Below, one piece after another: positions 28,064-36,000 of a DNA stretch of 64,000 bases. The translations under genes were made by a program, and so were the position numbers. This DNA comes from Solemya velum gill symbiont (GTDB lineage: Bacteria; Pseudomonadota; Gammaproteobacteria; Chromatiales; Chromatiaceae). Position 1 is the stretch's first letter. Each line of letters starts with the position of its first letter. Below the pieces are notes generated by a model that saw nothing but the letters and a program-made list of their open reading frames with translations, had not been told where the DNA came from and made no database searches. The DNA lies in assembly GCF_000787395.1 (NCBI RefSeq), contig NZ_JRAA01000002.1, positions 558,001 through 622,000 of the forward strand. Reading direction: 5' to 3'.

Positions 28064-29133
28064 CGTGAATTCAATTTCCAAGTGCAACTCAACAGAGTTG
28101 GTTAGAGGGCAAGCTGCGGTAGCATAGGTAGCTTCTCTCACCGACCAAAGTTAGAGGAGCACCATGTACACGCAGCTTACCCAGGAAGAACGATACCAGA
28201 TTCAGGCACTGATGAAAGCAGGTCACAATCAAACAGAGATAGCCAAGATACTTGGGCGCCACAAATCCACTGTCAGCCGCGAACTGAGGCGTAACCGTGG
28301 CTTGCGCGGCTATCGCCCCAAACAGGCCCATCGGCTGTCTGTAGAGCGCCGTCAGAGCAAGAGCCAGCCCCGTATTGCCACTACCCACTGGGAGCGAGTC
28401 GAGCATCTGTTGCGCGAGGACTGGAGTCCGGAACAAATCAGCCTGTGGCTGTGCAATGAGGCTGACATTCAAATCTCTCATGAGTGGATTTACCAGTACG
28501 TTCTCCAGAACAAATCCATGGGCGGTAACCTATACCGCCACCTGCGTTGCCAGAAGCAGCGTCGAAAGCGCTATGGCAGCTATAGCCGCCGAGGGCAACT
28601 GATTAACCGAGTCAGCATCGATGAACGTCCTGCCGTGGTTGATGAGCGTTCACGCTTCGGTGATTGGGAACTTGATACCATTATCGGAAAAGGCCACAAA
28701 CAGGCCATCGTTTCAATCACCGAGCGTAAATCCCGATTGACGCTCATCCATAAGGTGGAGAGAAAAACCGCCAGCAACGTCACCAGCGCTATCCTCAAAC
28801 TGCTCAAACCCATCGCCGGCCGCGTTCACACGCTGACCTCAGATAATGGTAAGGAATTCGCCGGTCACGAGACCATCGCTAAAGGCCTCAGTGCCAGGTT
28901 CTTCTTTGCCCATCCCTATGCCTCCTGGGAACGTGGCTTGAATGAGAACACCAATGGACTCATTCGCCAATACTTCCCAAAGCATCGGGACTTTACAACC
29001 ATCACTCAGGCGGAAATCAACCAGGTGATGAATAAACTGAACAATCGTCCCCGAAAATGTCTTGGCATTAAAACGCCCAATCAAGTATTTTTCGGGATTA
29101 ACCCATCCGTTGCACTAGTGAGTTGAATCCGCG
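28064..29133 (+). mobile_element. IS30-family insertion sequence, copy 1 (1070 bp)
   Basis: The ends are imperfect inverted repeats: left CGTGAATTCAATTTCC and, on the complement of the right end, CGCGGATTCAACTCAC, both leading into AGTGCAAC. A 3-bp target duplication GAA flanks it (28061-28063 and 29134-29136). A second copy at 41808-42877 has the same length, and I noted a single base difference (A28670 versus G42414, silent). It is inserted 84 bp upstream of a porin gene. Confidence 0.93.
28164..29126 (+). CDS. IS30-family transposase, copy 1
   Basis: A 320-residue DDE transposase. The N-terminal helix-turn-helix (YTQLTQEERYQIQALMKAGH, then TEIAKILGRHKSTVSRELRR) is typical of IS30. The catalytic core shows the three acidic positions in GDWELDTI, TSDNGKEFAGH and ERGLNENTNGLIRQYFPK, the last being the IS30 hallmark. 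A purine-rich AGAGGAG site precedes the ATG. The gene is intact and identical in protein sequence to the copy at 41.9 kb. Confidence 0.96.
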   Translation: MYTQLTQEERYQIQALMKAGHNQTEIAKILGRHKSTVSRELRRNRGLRGYRPKQAHRLSVERRQSKSQPRIATTHWERVEHLLREDWSPEQISLWLCNEADIQISHEWIYQYVLQNKSMGGNLYRHLRCQKQRRKRYGSYSRRGQLINRVSIDERPAVVDERSRFGDWELDTIIGKGHKQAIVSITERKSRLTLIHKVERKTASNVTSAILKLLKPIAGRVHTLTSDNGKEFAGHETIAKGLSARFFFAHPYASWERGLNENTNGLIRQYFPKHRDFTTITQAEINQVMNKLNNRPRKCLGIKTPNQVFFGINPSVALVS

Positions 29134-29150
29134 GAAAAAAGTATTATTTA
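29123..29150 (+). promoter_or_regulatory. Possible hybrid promoter at the IS30 right end
   Basis: TTGAAT inside the IS30 terminal repeat (29123-29128) lies 16 bp before TATTTA (29145-29150) in flanking DNA, pointing at the porin gene 67 bp downstream. Insertion may have created or altered porin expression; speculative. Confidence 0.35.
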
Positions 29151-29216
29151 GAATGTGGGAATATGGAAATTTTGTAAATATGGAAATTGCTGAGAATGTA
29201 TATGGGGATACACAAA

Positions 29217-30167
29217 ATGAATAAAACTATTATCGCTCTTGCAACTGCTGCAGCTATCGCAGCACCTGTTGCAAATGCAAACGTCACAATATACGGAAAA
29301 GTCCACGTATCAGTGGATCATGTCGATCAGGACGGTTCAACTGTCTGGAATGTCATGAGCCGTGCTTCACGCATTGGATTTAAAGGCACTGAAGACCTCG
29401 GTAATGGCCTGAGCCTGATCTGGAAAGCAGAAACTACCTATGATTTTTCTGATGGAAGTGCCTGGGATAGTGCTCGTAACGCCTATATTGGTCTGACTGG
29501 TGACTGGGGTACATTCCTCTACGGGATTCACGACACACCTTTCAAAATGTCAACAGGCAAGCTGGATCTTTTCGCCGATACTCTTGCCGATAACAACAGC
29601 ACCATCGGCTTCCACGATGTTCGTGCCGATAATGCCATTGCTTATATCAGTCCAAACATGAATGGTCTGACAGTTGCGGCCGCGATAATTGCTAAAGAAG
29701 GACAGCACAGTGATACTGGCCTTGCAGACGCATACTCGATAGCGGCCATGTACAGCAACAATGGCCTCTATCTCTCGGCAGCCTATGAAGATCTTGGTGG
29801 CCCCGGCAACAGCATTGATCATGTTTCCAAATGGCGTGTTGGTGCTGGCTATACCATGAATGCATTTACCTTAAACGGAATCTACGAAAGCCGTGACAGA
29901 AATAACCAGGGTACACAGAACCACTGGCAGGTTCAGGGTGGATACAGCTTTGGCAACAATGTTGCAAAAGCCATGTATGGTGTGAGTGATTCGCTGAATG
30001 ACAGTAACAAGAGTTCATGGGCTCTTGGCCTGGATCACAAGCTGAGCAAGAGAACGAGTGCTTATGCGCTCTATGTCGACTCAGAGCATAACCTCGCAAG
30101 CGAAATGGGTTGTGACTCTCCTTGCGCTGGTGATGGTTTCTCGTTTGGTATGATCCACAACTTCTAA
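29217..30167 (+). CDS. Gram-negative general porin, paralogue A
   Basis: A 316-residue outer-membrane trimeric porin. The signal peptide MNKTIIALATAAAIAAPVANA is followed by the first strand NVTIYGKVHVSVD. The family hallmarks RIGFKGTEDLGNGL and the eyelet loop follow, then repeated amphipathic strands ending in the terminal aromatic GMIHNF needed for BAM recognition. The ATG at 29217 has GGGGA upstream and starts the signal peptide. A paralogue in opposite orientation lies at 45.1 kb. An IS30 copy is inserted in its upstream region, so its regulation has probably changed. Confidence 0.93.
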   Translation: MNKTIIALATAAAIAAPVANANVTIYGKVHVSVDHVDQDGSTVWNVMSRASRIGFKGTEDLGNGLSLIWKAETTYDFSDGSAWDSARNAYIGLTGDWGTFLYGIHDTPFKMSTGKLDLFADTLADNNSTIGFHDVRADNAIAYISPNMNGLTVAAAIIAKEGQHSDTGLADAYSIAAMYSNNGLYLSAAYEDLGGPGNSIDHVSKWRVGAGYTMNAFTLNGIYESRDRNNQGTQNHWQVQGGYSFGNNVAKAMYGVSDSLNDSNKSSWALGLDHKLSKRTSAYALYVDSEHNLASEMGCDSPCAGDGFSFGMIHNF

Positions 30168-30193
30168 ACTGATTCAGTCAGCAATAGAAATTG

Positions 30194-30220
30194 AAACGGG
30201 ACCTTCGGGTCCCGTTTTTC
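30194..30220 (+). terminator. Porin A terminator
   Basis: AAACGGGACC-TTCG-GGTCCCGTTTTTC. The same hairpin sequence ends the paralogous porin gene at 45013-45041. Confidence 0.93.
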
Positions 30221-30460
30221 ATTTCTGCAACCACCCTCTCTGATCGAGTGAGGTTACGCACCACATTTCCCGGGGATGGAATTAGCCGGATTTCAGTCAC
30301 ATGTTTACTGTATACTCCCCTGCAATTCGAGGTGCACTTCGGTCTGCACCCAACTTCCAAGCAGTCATCCACAACGATCACCGCTGAAAACAGATAGTTT
30401 CCGCCTGGACCGTACCAGTAGCACCCTATTGGTCAGGCCGATCCCAGAGAAATAATTTCC

Positions 30461-31771
30461 ATGTCATTTAAATCCCTCGGTCTCAGAACCGAACTCCTGC
30501 GTGCCGTGTCAGAACAAGGCTACAGCAAACCGACTCCTATCCAGTCGAAAGGCATTCCACCCGTTCTCGAAGGACGGGATATCATGGGTGGTGCACAGAC
30601 AGGCACCGGCAAAACAGCAGGCTTTACCCTGCCACTGCTGCAACGCCTGATGGAATCCGGCCAAGCAACAAAAGGCAAACGCCCGCTACGCGCCCTGGTA
30701 CTGACACCCACACGCGAACTGGCAGCCCAGGTTGAAGACAGCATCGATACCTACGGCAAATACCTGCCACTAAAATCGATGGTGATTTTCGGTGGTGTCA
30801 GCATTCGCCCGCAGATTGATAAACTGCGCAACGGTGTCGACATCCTTGTTGCTACACCGGGCAGACTGCTCGATCATGCCGGTCAGAAAACCATCGACCT
30901 TTCGAATATCGAAATCCTCGTGCTCGATGAAGCCGATCGTATGCTCGATATGGGCTTCATCCGTGATATCCGCAAGGTGCTCGCGCTACTGCCAAAACAG
31001 AAACAGACACTGCTCTTCTCTGCCACCTTCTCGAAAGAGATCAGGGTGCTCGCGCATGAGTTGCTTGAGAAACCAGCACTGGTTGAAGTCGCACGCCATA
31101 ACACGGCTGCTGAGCGTGTCACACAGGTCGTACATCCCGTCGACAAGGGACGCAAACGTGAACTCCTCTCCTGGCTGATCGGTTCCAACAACTGGAAGCA
31201 GGTATTGGTCTTCACACGTACCAAGCATGGTGCAAACCGCCTCGCCAAGCAGTTGGAGGGTGATGGCATCACCTCTGCCGCGATCCATGGCAACAAGAGC
31301 CAGGGCGCTCGTACAAAAGCACTGGCAGGTTTCAAGGCGGGAGATGTGCGCGTACTGGTGGCAACCGATATCGCCGCGCGCGGACTGGATATAGACCAGC
31401 TCCCCCACGTGGTCAATTTCGAACTGCCCAACGTACCTGAAGATTATGTCCACCGCATCGGCCGCACCGGCCGGGCCGGCAACGAGGGTGAGGCGATATC
31501 ACTCGTCTGTGTTGACGAGCTGAAGTTACTGAGAGATATCGAACGCCTGTTGAAACGTGAGATTCCGAAAGTGGTTATGGATGGCTATGAACCAGATCCT
31601 AGTATCAAACCCGAACCAATAAATAAGGGGCGAGGTGGTCAGCAGAGATCATCCCGTGGCAGGTCTGGCGACGGTAATCCGGCGGGCAAAAGAAACAGCG
31701 GTAACAGCAACAACAGAAACAGTGGCAACAGGCAGTCAAAAGGCCGCTCTGGCAACAGGAGAAATGCATAA
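30461..31771 (+). CDS. rhlE: DEAD-box ATP-dependent RNA helicase, RhlE type
   Basis: A 436-residue RNA helicase. The motifs appear in order: Q motif with [13 protein letters not shown] (I), PTRELAAQ (Ia), TPGRLLD (Ib), [13 protein letters not shown] (II, the RhlE-type extension), SATFS (III), VFTRTKHGA (IV), [10 protein letters not shown] (V) and [10 protein letters not shown] (VI). The C-terminal tail from about residue 385 is a low-complexity region rich in G, N, R and S, typical of RhlE RNA-binding tails. Preceded by an AGAGAA ribosome-binding site and followed by a clear terminator. It is not obviously linked in function to its accessory-region neighbours. Confidence 0.93.
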   Translation: MSFKSLGLRTELLRAVSEQGYSKPTPIQSKGIPPVLEGRDIMGGAQTGTGKTAGFTLPLLQRLMESGQATKGKRPLRALVLTPTRELAAQVEDSIDTYGKYLPLKSMVIFGGVSIRPQIDKLRNGVDILVATPGRLLDHAGQKTIDLSNIEILVLDEADRMLDMGFIRDIRKVLALLPKQKQTLLFSATFSKEIRVLAHELLEKPALVEVARHNTAAERVTQVVHPVDKGRKRELLSWLIGSNNWKQVLVFTRTKHGANRLAKQLEGDGITSAAIHGNKSQGARTKALAGFKAGDVRVLVATDIAARGLDIDQLPHVVNFELPNVPEDYVHRIGRTGRAGNEGEAISLVCVDELKLLRDIERLLKREIPKVVMDGYEPDPSIKPEPINKGRGGQQRSSRGRSGDGNPAGKRNSGNSNNRNSGNRQSKGRSGNRRNA

Positions 31772-31835
31772 CACTTTCCTGCTCCATCACTTGCAAGAAG
31801 CAATCAAGCCATACGAGATATACATCTGGATAATG

Positions 31836-31869
31836 AAAAAGGGAGCATGACAACTTGCTCCCTTTTTTC
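31836..31869 (+). terminator. Terminator after the RhlE-type helicase
   Basis: AAAAAGGGAGCA, an 8-base loop and TGCTCCCTTTTTT. Confidence 0.92.
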
Positions 31870-31911
31870 TTGCAGCTTTTTCAGGTCATGCTCTTCCCGT
31901 ACAGCGCCCGC

Positions 31912-34533
31912 CTAACCTGTCTGGATAAATTTCTTTACATGTTGAAACGTCATTTCATAATTCCATGATGAGATAAACACCAGGTCATCTTCACCAGCTC
32001 TTCCCAGAACACTAGTCACGGCATCATCCTCAGATGCGTGTACAAATATCGCCTGCCGGGAAACTCCTTCATCCAGCAATCCCCGGGTAAGAAGATCCGT
32101 CAACTCACCTGCCGTACGGTTGCGCAGGTAATGATCAGTGGTGTACAGGTGGTATTCATCATAATCCCCGGCAACCACTTGCATCGCCTTGCTATAGTCT
32201 GCATCCCTTCTATTCCCGGTCATCGAGTAGACAAGAAAACGCCTATCTCCATCAATCTTTCTGACTGCAGGTTCTACAGCTGCAAGGGCGCTTGGGTTAA
32301 GGCAGTGATCAACGACAACGCGAAAAGGAAAACCATCGATAGTAGTCATGCGACCAGGATTATCTGAAGCATCACATTGAAAAGTACCTAATGACTCGAC
32401 TATAGATTCAAGCTCCTGATCCAATCCATAGGCAATGGCGGCCGCACACATTGCATTTTCGATATTATATAAAGCTGCTCCACCAAGGGACGCAGGAAGG
32501 TCTGTCACTGCCAACAGTGGATGGCGCATGCTGTTATCGTAGAGGACCATCCATAACTCACTATCGACCTGCTCAAGCCGCAGCGCAGGGTGACCAGACG
32601 CAATATGCTCCGCTACAAGTGGATTCTCCTCCATCATGCTGAAGTAACAGACACGATCAGCACGAGAGCGTTTGGAAAGAGCGGCAGTAAGAGGGTCATC
32701 CGCACCCAGAATGACCATCTTCCGAGCCAGCTCCACCAACAGGCCCTTGACCTTTGCCATCTCCTCCCTTGATTGCACACCAAGCTCACCAATATGTTCA
32801 TCGGCAACATTGGTTACAGCCATGACATCGCAAGAATCAATTCCTGTGCCCCACTTGAGAATTGCCCCACGTGCAATCTCAAGTACCGCAGCATCGATAC
32901 GGGGATCAATCAGAAGTTGCTGTGCGGCTGACCCACCTGACAAATCCCCTCTGTGAACCAGCTCATCATCTACATAAACACCACTTGTACTGGTCATACC
33001 AACACAACCCCCGGAATGGCGCAGGATATGTGTGCTCATACGGGTCGTGGTTGTCTTTCCGTTACTTCCGGTTACGACCGCAACGGGTATGCGTGATGGT
33101 TCACCTGCAGGGAAAAGCATCTCGAAAATGGGACCAGCCACATCATGTGGCTCTCCTTCGGTTGGAGAATGATGCATACGCAAACCGGGAGATGGATTAA
33201 TCTCGCAGATCTTGCCGCCTGTCTCCTTCCAGGACCGTGTGATATCGGTCGTAATATAGTCGATACCGGCAATATCCAAACCGATAACCTTGGCAGCCAG
33301 AAGTGCCATCTCCTGGTTGTCCGGATGCACGTCGGAGGTCACATCAACACAGGTCCCACCCCTGGAAAGATTACTTGTGCCGCGCAAAAAAACCTGTTTG
33401 CCGGCTGGAGGAATACCATCAATTGTGTAACCTGCCTTTGCCAGCACTGCCTCCGCTTCCTGGTCCAGTTCAATCCGACCGAGTACTGATTGCTTTCCTA
33501 CACCACGTCGTGGATCACGGTGAAGCATATTCACCAGTTCCCTGATGGTATGGCGACCATCACCAGTCACATGTGCCGATATGCGGTGTGCTGCAGCAAC
33601 AAACTTTCCATTGATGACAAGCAGACGGTACTCATCTCCGTCTATAAAGTTTTCCAGCAAAACCATTGGAGAATGCTGCTTTGCCGTGTCGAACGCAGTC
33701 AGTAGAGAGCGCTCATCCTGAATACCAATCGTAATTCCTATCCCCATATCTGTCGTGGAAGGTTTAGCAACAAGGGGGAACCCCAACTGCCTGGCGGCCC
33801 GGGGTACTGTTTCGCGATTATTTACAACTACCTGGTCAGCAACAGGTAAACCAACGCGACGTAGCTCAATATTAGCGTGTGGCTTGTACTGGGCCAGATG
33901 AAACGCGACCCAACTCGTGCCGGGTGTGGTTTTTTTCCACAAACGCTTTTGATATCGACCCTGCCCAAGAATCAATGAATCCGGGCTTAAGCCCATCGTG
34001 ATGGGAATATCCCTCTCTCTGGCCGATTGGTAAAGATATCGTGTATCAATATTCCTGCTTAGCGGTACTGCTTTTTGAAGAAATAGCTTGTGCTCACGAT
34101 TCATTATCGACGCAAGCGCTTCCCTATCTACCTCTTTTGCCTCTGTCAGGCGCTTCAGAACTTCTTGAGCGTAATTGACGGTCAGTGTTGTAACCTGGCG
34201 CTCCTCATATGAAAAGAGAAGATCCAAACCACCTCTATCCGGAAGTGAAACGACTTTTTTGTAAGTCAACATCCATCCGAGTTCGGCAGCCGCCATTTCA
34301 ATCAGGCTGAATAAAACGTGGCCAGCATGCGAGCTTTCAACGCCCACCGGGTTGATCGTCTCCAGCACCTCTTGCAACTGTGGAAAAACTTGCATCCAAC
34401 GACGTAACAGGATGGCAGGAACTGGCGTTACGACAGATTCACCGGGCTGGTCGGCTTCCAATCGGAGGCGGCACACCTGGTTATCCAAATAGAGATTAAC
34501 CCCGACAAAAAAGCGCAATTCAGAGACTTTCAT
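31912..34533 (-). CDS. cphA: Cyanophycin-synthetase-like enzyme (ATP-grasp plus Mur ligase)
   Basis: An 873-residue two-engine ligase. Residues about 1-160 form the N-terminal domain (start MKVSELRFFVGVNLYLDNQ). Residues about 215-475 are an ATP-grasp domain with VAKPSTTDMGIGI, the lid FIDGDEYRLLVINGK, HVTGDGRHTI and the metal ligands Glu and Asn in CEINPSPG. From about 483 a Mur-ligase domain begins with P-loop TGSNGKTTTTRM (489-500) and continues with TNVADEHIGE and the DNPGRM segment. CphA1 uses the first site to add Asp and the second to add Arg, building cyanophycin. Length and domain order are those of CphA. No cyanophycinase (cphB) is visible nearby, and the partner genes across the 94-bp divergent spacer are unusual, so the product may not be classic cyanophycin. 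Confidence 0.88.
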   Translation of the reverse strand: MKVSELRFFVGVNLYLDNQVCRLRLEADQPGESVVTPVPAILLRRWMQVFPQLQEVLETINPVGVESSHAGHVLFSLIEMAAAELGWMLTYKKVVSLPDRGGLDLLFSYEERQVTTLTVNYAQEVLKRLTEAKEVDREALASIMNREHKLFLQKAVPLSRNIDTRYLYQSARERDIPITMGLSPDSLILGQGRYQKRLWKKTTPGTSWVAFHLAQYKPHANIELRRVGLPVADQVVVNNRETVPRAARQLGFPLVAKPSTTDMGIGITIGIQDERSLLTAFDTAKQHSPMVLLENFIDGDEYRLLVINGKFVAAAHRISAHVTGDGRHTIRELVNMLHRDPRRGVGKQSVLGRIELDQEAEAVLAKAGYTIDGIPPAGKQVFLRGTSNLSRGGTCVDVTSDVHPDNQEMALLAAKVIGLDIAGIDYITTDITRSWKETGGKICEINPSPGLRMHHSPTEGEPHDVAGPIFEMLFPAGEPSRIPVAVVTGSNGKTTTTRMSTHILRHSGGCVGMTSTSGVYVDDELVHRGDLSGGSAAQQLLIDPRIDAAVLEIARGAILKWGTGIDSCDVMAVTNVADEHIGELGVQSREEMAKVKGLLVELARKMVILGADDPLTAALSKRSRADRVCYFSMMEENPLVAEHIASGHPALRLEQVDSELWMVLYDNSMRHPLLAVTDLPASLGGAALYNIENAMCAAAIAYGLDQELESIVESLGTFQCDASDNPGRMTTIDGFPFRVVVDHCLNPSALAAVEPAVRKIDGDRRFLVYSMTGNRRDADYSKAMQVVAGDYDEYHLYTTDHYLRNRTAGELTDLLTRGLLDEGVSRQAIFVHASEDDAVTSVLGRAGEDDLVFISSWNYEMTFQHVKKFIQTG

Positions 34534-34627
34534 TTAGGTTTTATTCATCATAAAGGTATAGTTACAGTATTGTGATAGTCTAAACCAGTTCTATTTTACT
34601 CACCTTTTAATTGCGGATTCACTGAGA
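34534..34627. promoter_or_regulatory. Divergent promoter region of the cphA-like locus
   Basis: A 94-bp AT-rich spacer. Rightwards, TTGTGA (34570-34575) and TATTTT (34592-34597) with a 16-bp spacer make a plausible sigma-70 promoter for the fusion gene. A leftward promoter must lie in the same stretch but is not clear. Confidence 0.5.
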
Positions 34628-35998
34628 ATGAAACTACCAGCAAACGGGGCGCTTTATGGTGGAAATCCACCCCAGGGCATTAGCCAGGAGCCCCTGATTA
34701 TCAACGCCTGCCTGTCGGGTAATATCACCAACAGGGCAAGCAACCCCAATGTTCCCTGTAGTGTTCAGGAAATCACTGATAATGCAGGAGCCGTCATCGA
34801 GGCAGGCGCAAGTATTCTCCATGTTCACGCCTATGAGAATGATGGCACCCCAAGCTGGCGCCCGGAAATTTTCGGTAACATTTTTGACTCCATCCGCAGT
34901 GATCATCCTGAGGTGGTGCTGGTTGCAACAACAAGCGGACGACTTTACCCCGAATTTGAAAAACGCTCGGCAGTCCTCGAACTGGACGGCAAGGCCAAAC
35001 CCGATATGGCCTCGTTGACCCTTGCATCACTCAACTTCCCCAGGCAGGCATCGATAAATGATCCTGAAACCGTTCAAGGACTGTGCCAGCGAATGCGTGA
35101 CAGGGGCATAACACCTGAACTGGAAGCTTTCGATCTCGGCATGCTGAACTACGCATTTTATCTGCAGCGCAAGGGAATGTTGCCATTGCACTGCTATGTC
35201 AATCTGCTACTTGGTTCACTCGGCACGGTGCCCGGGCGTACTCTTGATCTCGCCAACCTTGCGCGCGAGATTCCACAGGACTGGACATGGGCAGCAGCAG
35301 GGATCGGGCGTTATCAATTACCCATCAATGCCACGGCAATTACCATGGGCGGTAACGTACGGGTCGGACTGGAAGATAATCCGTTTTATGACTACGCTGA
35401 ACGGGAACCGGCCAGTAATGAAGAGTTGATTAAACGCCTCGTCCGCATTGCCGGTGAACTCGGGCGAACAATTGCATCACCCGGAGAAACACGTCAACGA
35501 CTGCATCTTGATAATCCTGACAACTGGAGTGCGACTCAAATTACGATCCGGAAAATGAAATCCGGTGACATGGATCGTGTGATGGGAATACTGGCAGAGT
35601 GGAATATGGCGCCAATCGAAGCAGATGCGAATACCCCTGCTCCGGAACGTGACCGAATAGAGATCGGCAATACATTTGTTGCCGAACTTCAGGGAAATAT
35701 AGTCGGTACCTGCGGTTACTATGTTCTCGATGAAACGCATGCTGAAACAGCAAGCCTTGCAGTCGACCCGGAATTTCTTGGTTGTGGAATCGGTTTTCAA
35801 CTGCAGGAGGCACGGCTGCAGGAGATACGTGAGCGAGGGATTCGTCATTTACGAACTGAATCGGATCGACCTGAAGTCATACATTGGTATATCAATAAAT
35901 TTGGTTACCGGAAGACAGGAATAAATCCCAAAAAGCATGCATTTGGTCACCCTGATAAGGACTCCTGGACAATCCTTGAGCTTGAACTGGAGCAGTGA
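34628..35998 (+). CDS. Fusion of a beta-keto acid cleavage enzyme (BKACE/DUF849) with a GNAT acetyltransferase
   Basis: A 456-residue protein with two parts. Residues about 20-300 match the BKACE family, zinc TIM-barrel enzymes that react a beta-keto acid with acetyl-CoA. They show LIINACLSGN, the zinc pair His65 and His67 in ILHVHAYENDGTPSWRPE, the strand PELEAFDLGML and a C-terminal ASPGETRQRL segment. Residues about 308-456 are a GNAT acyltransferase fold with AVDPEFLGCGIGFQLQEARL as the acetyl-CoA loop (the usual first R/Q of the loop is Leu) and HWYINKFGYRKTG. Both halves use acyl-CoA. I know of no described protein with this fusion. It is followed after two bases by an ATP-grasp gene and faces cphA. 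Substrates are unknown. Confidence 0.82.
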   Translation: MKLPANGALYGGNPPQGISQEPLIINACLSGNITNRASNPNVPCSVQEITDNAGAVIEAGASILHVHAYENDGTPSWRPEIFGNIFDSIRSDHPEVVLVATTSGRLYPEFEKRSAVLELDGKAKPDMASLTLASLNFPRQASINDPETVQGLCQRMRDRGITPELEAFDLGMLNYAFYLQRKGMLPLHCYVNLLLGSLGTVPGRTLDLANLAREIPQDWTWAAAGIGRYQLPINATAITMGGNVRVGLEDNPFYDYAEREPASNEELIKRLVRIAGELGRTIASPGETRQRLHLDNPDNWSATQITIRKMKSGDMDRVMGILAEWNMAPIEADANTPAPERDRIEIGNTFVAELQGNIVGTCGYYVLDETHAETASLAVDPEFLGCGIGFQLQEARLQEIRERGIRHLRTESDRPEVIHWYINKFGYRKTGINPKKHAFGHPDKDSWTILELELEQ

Positions 35999-36000
35999 CA

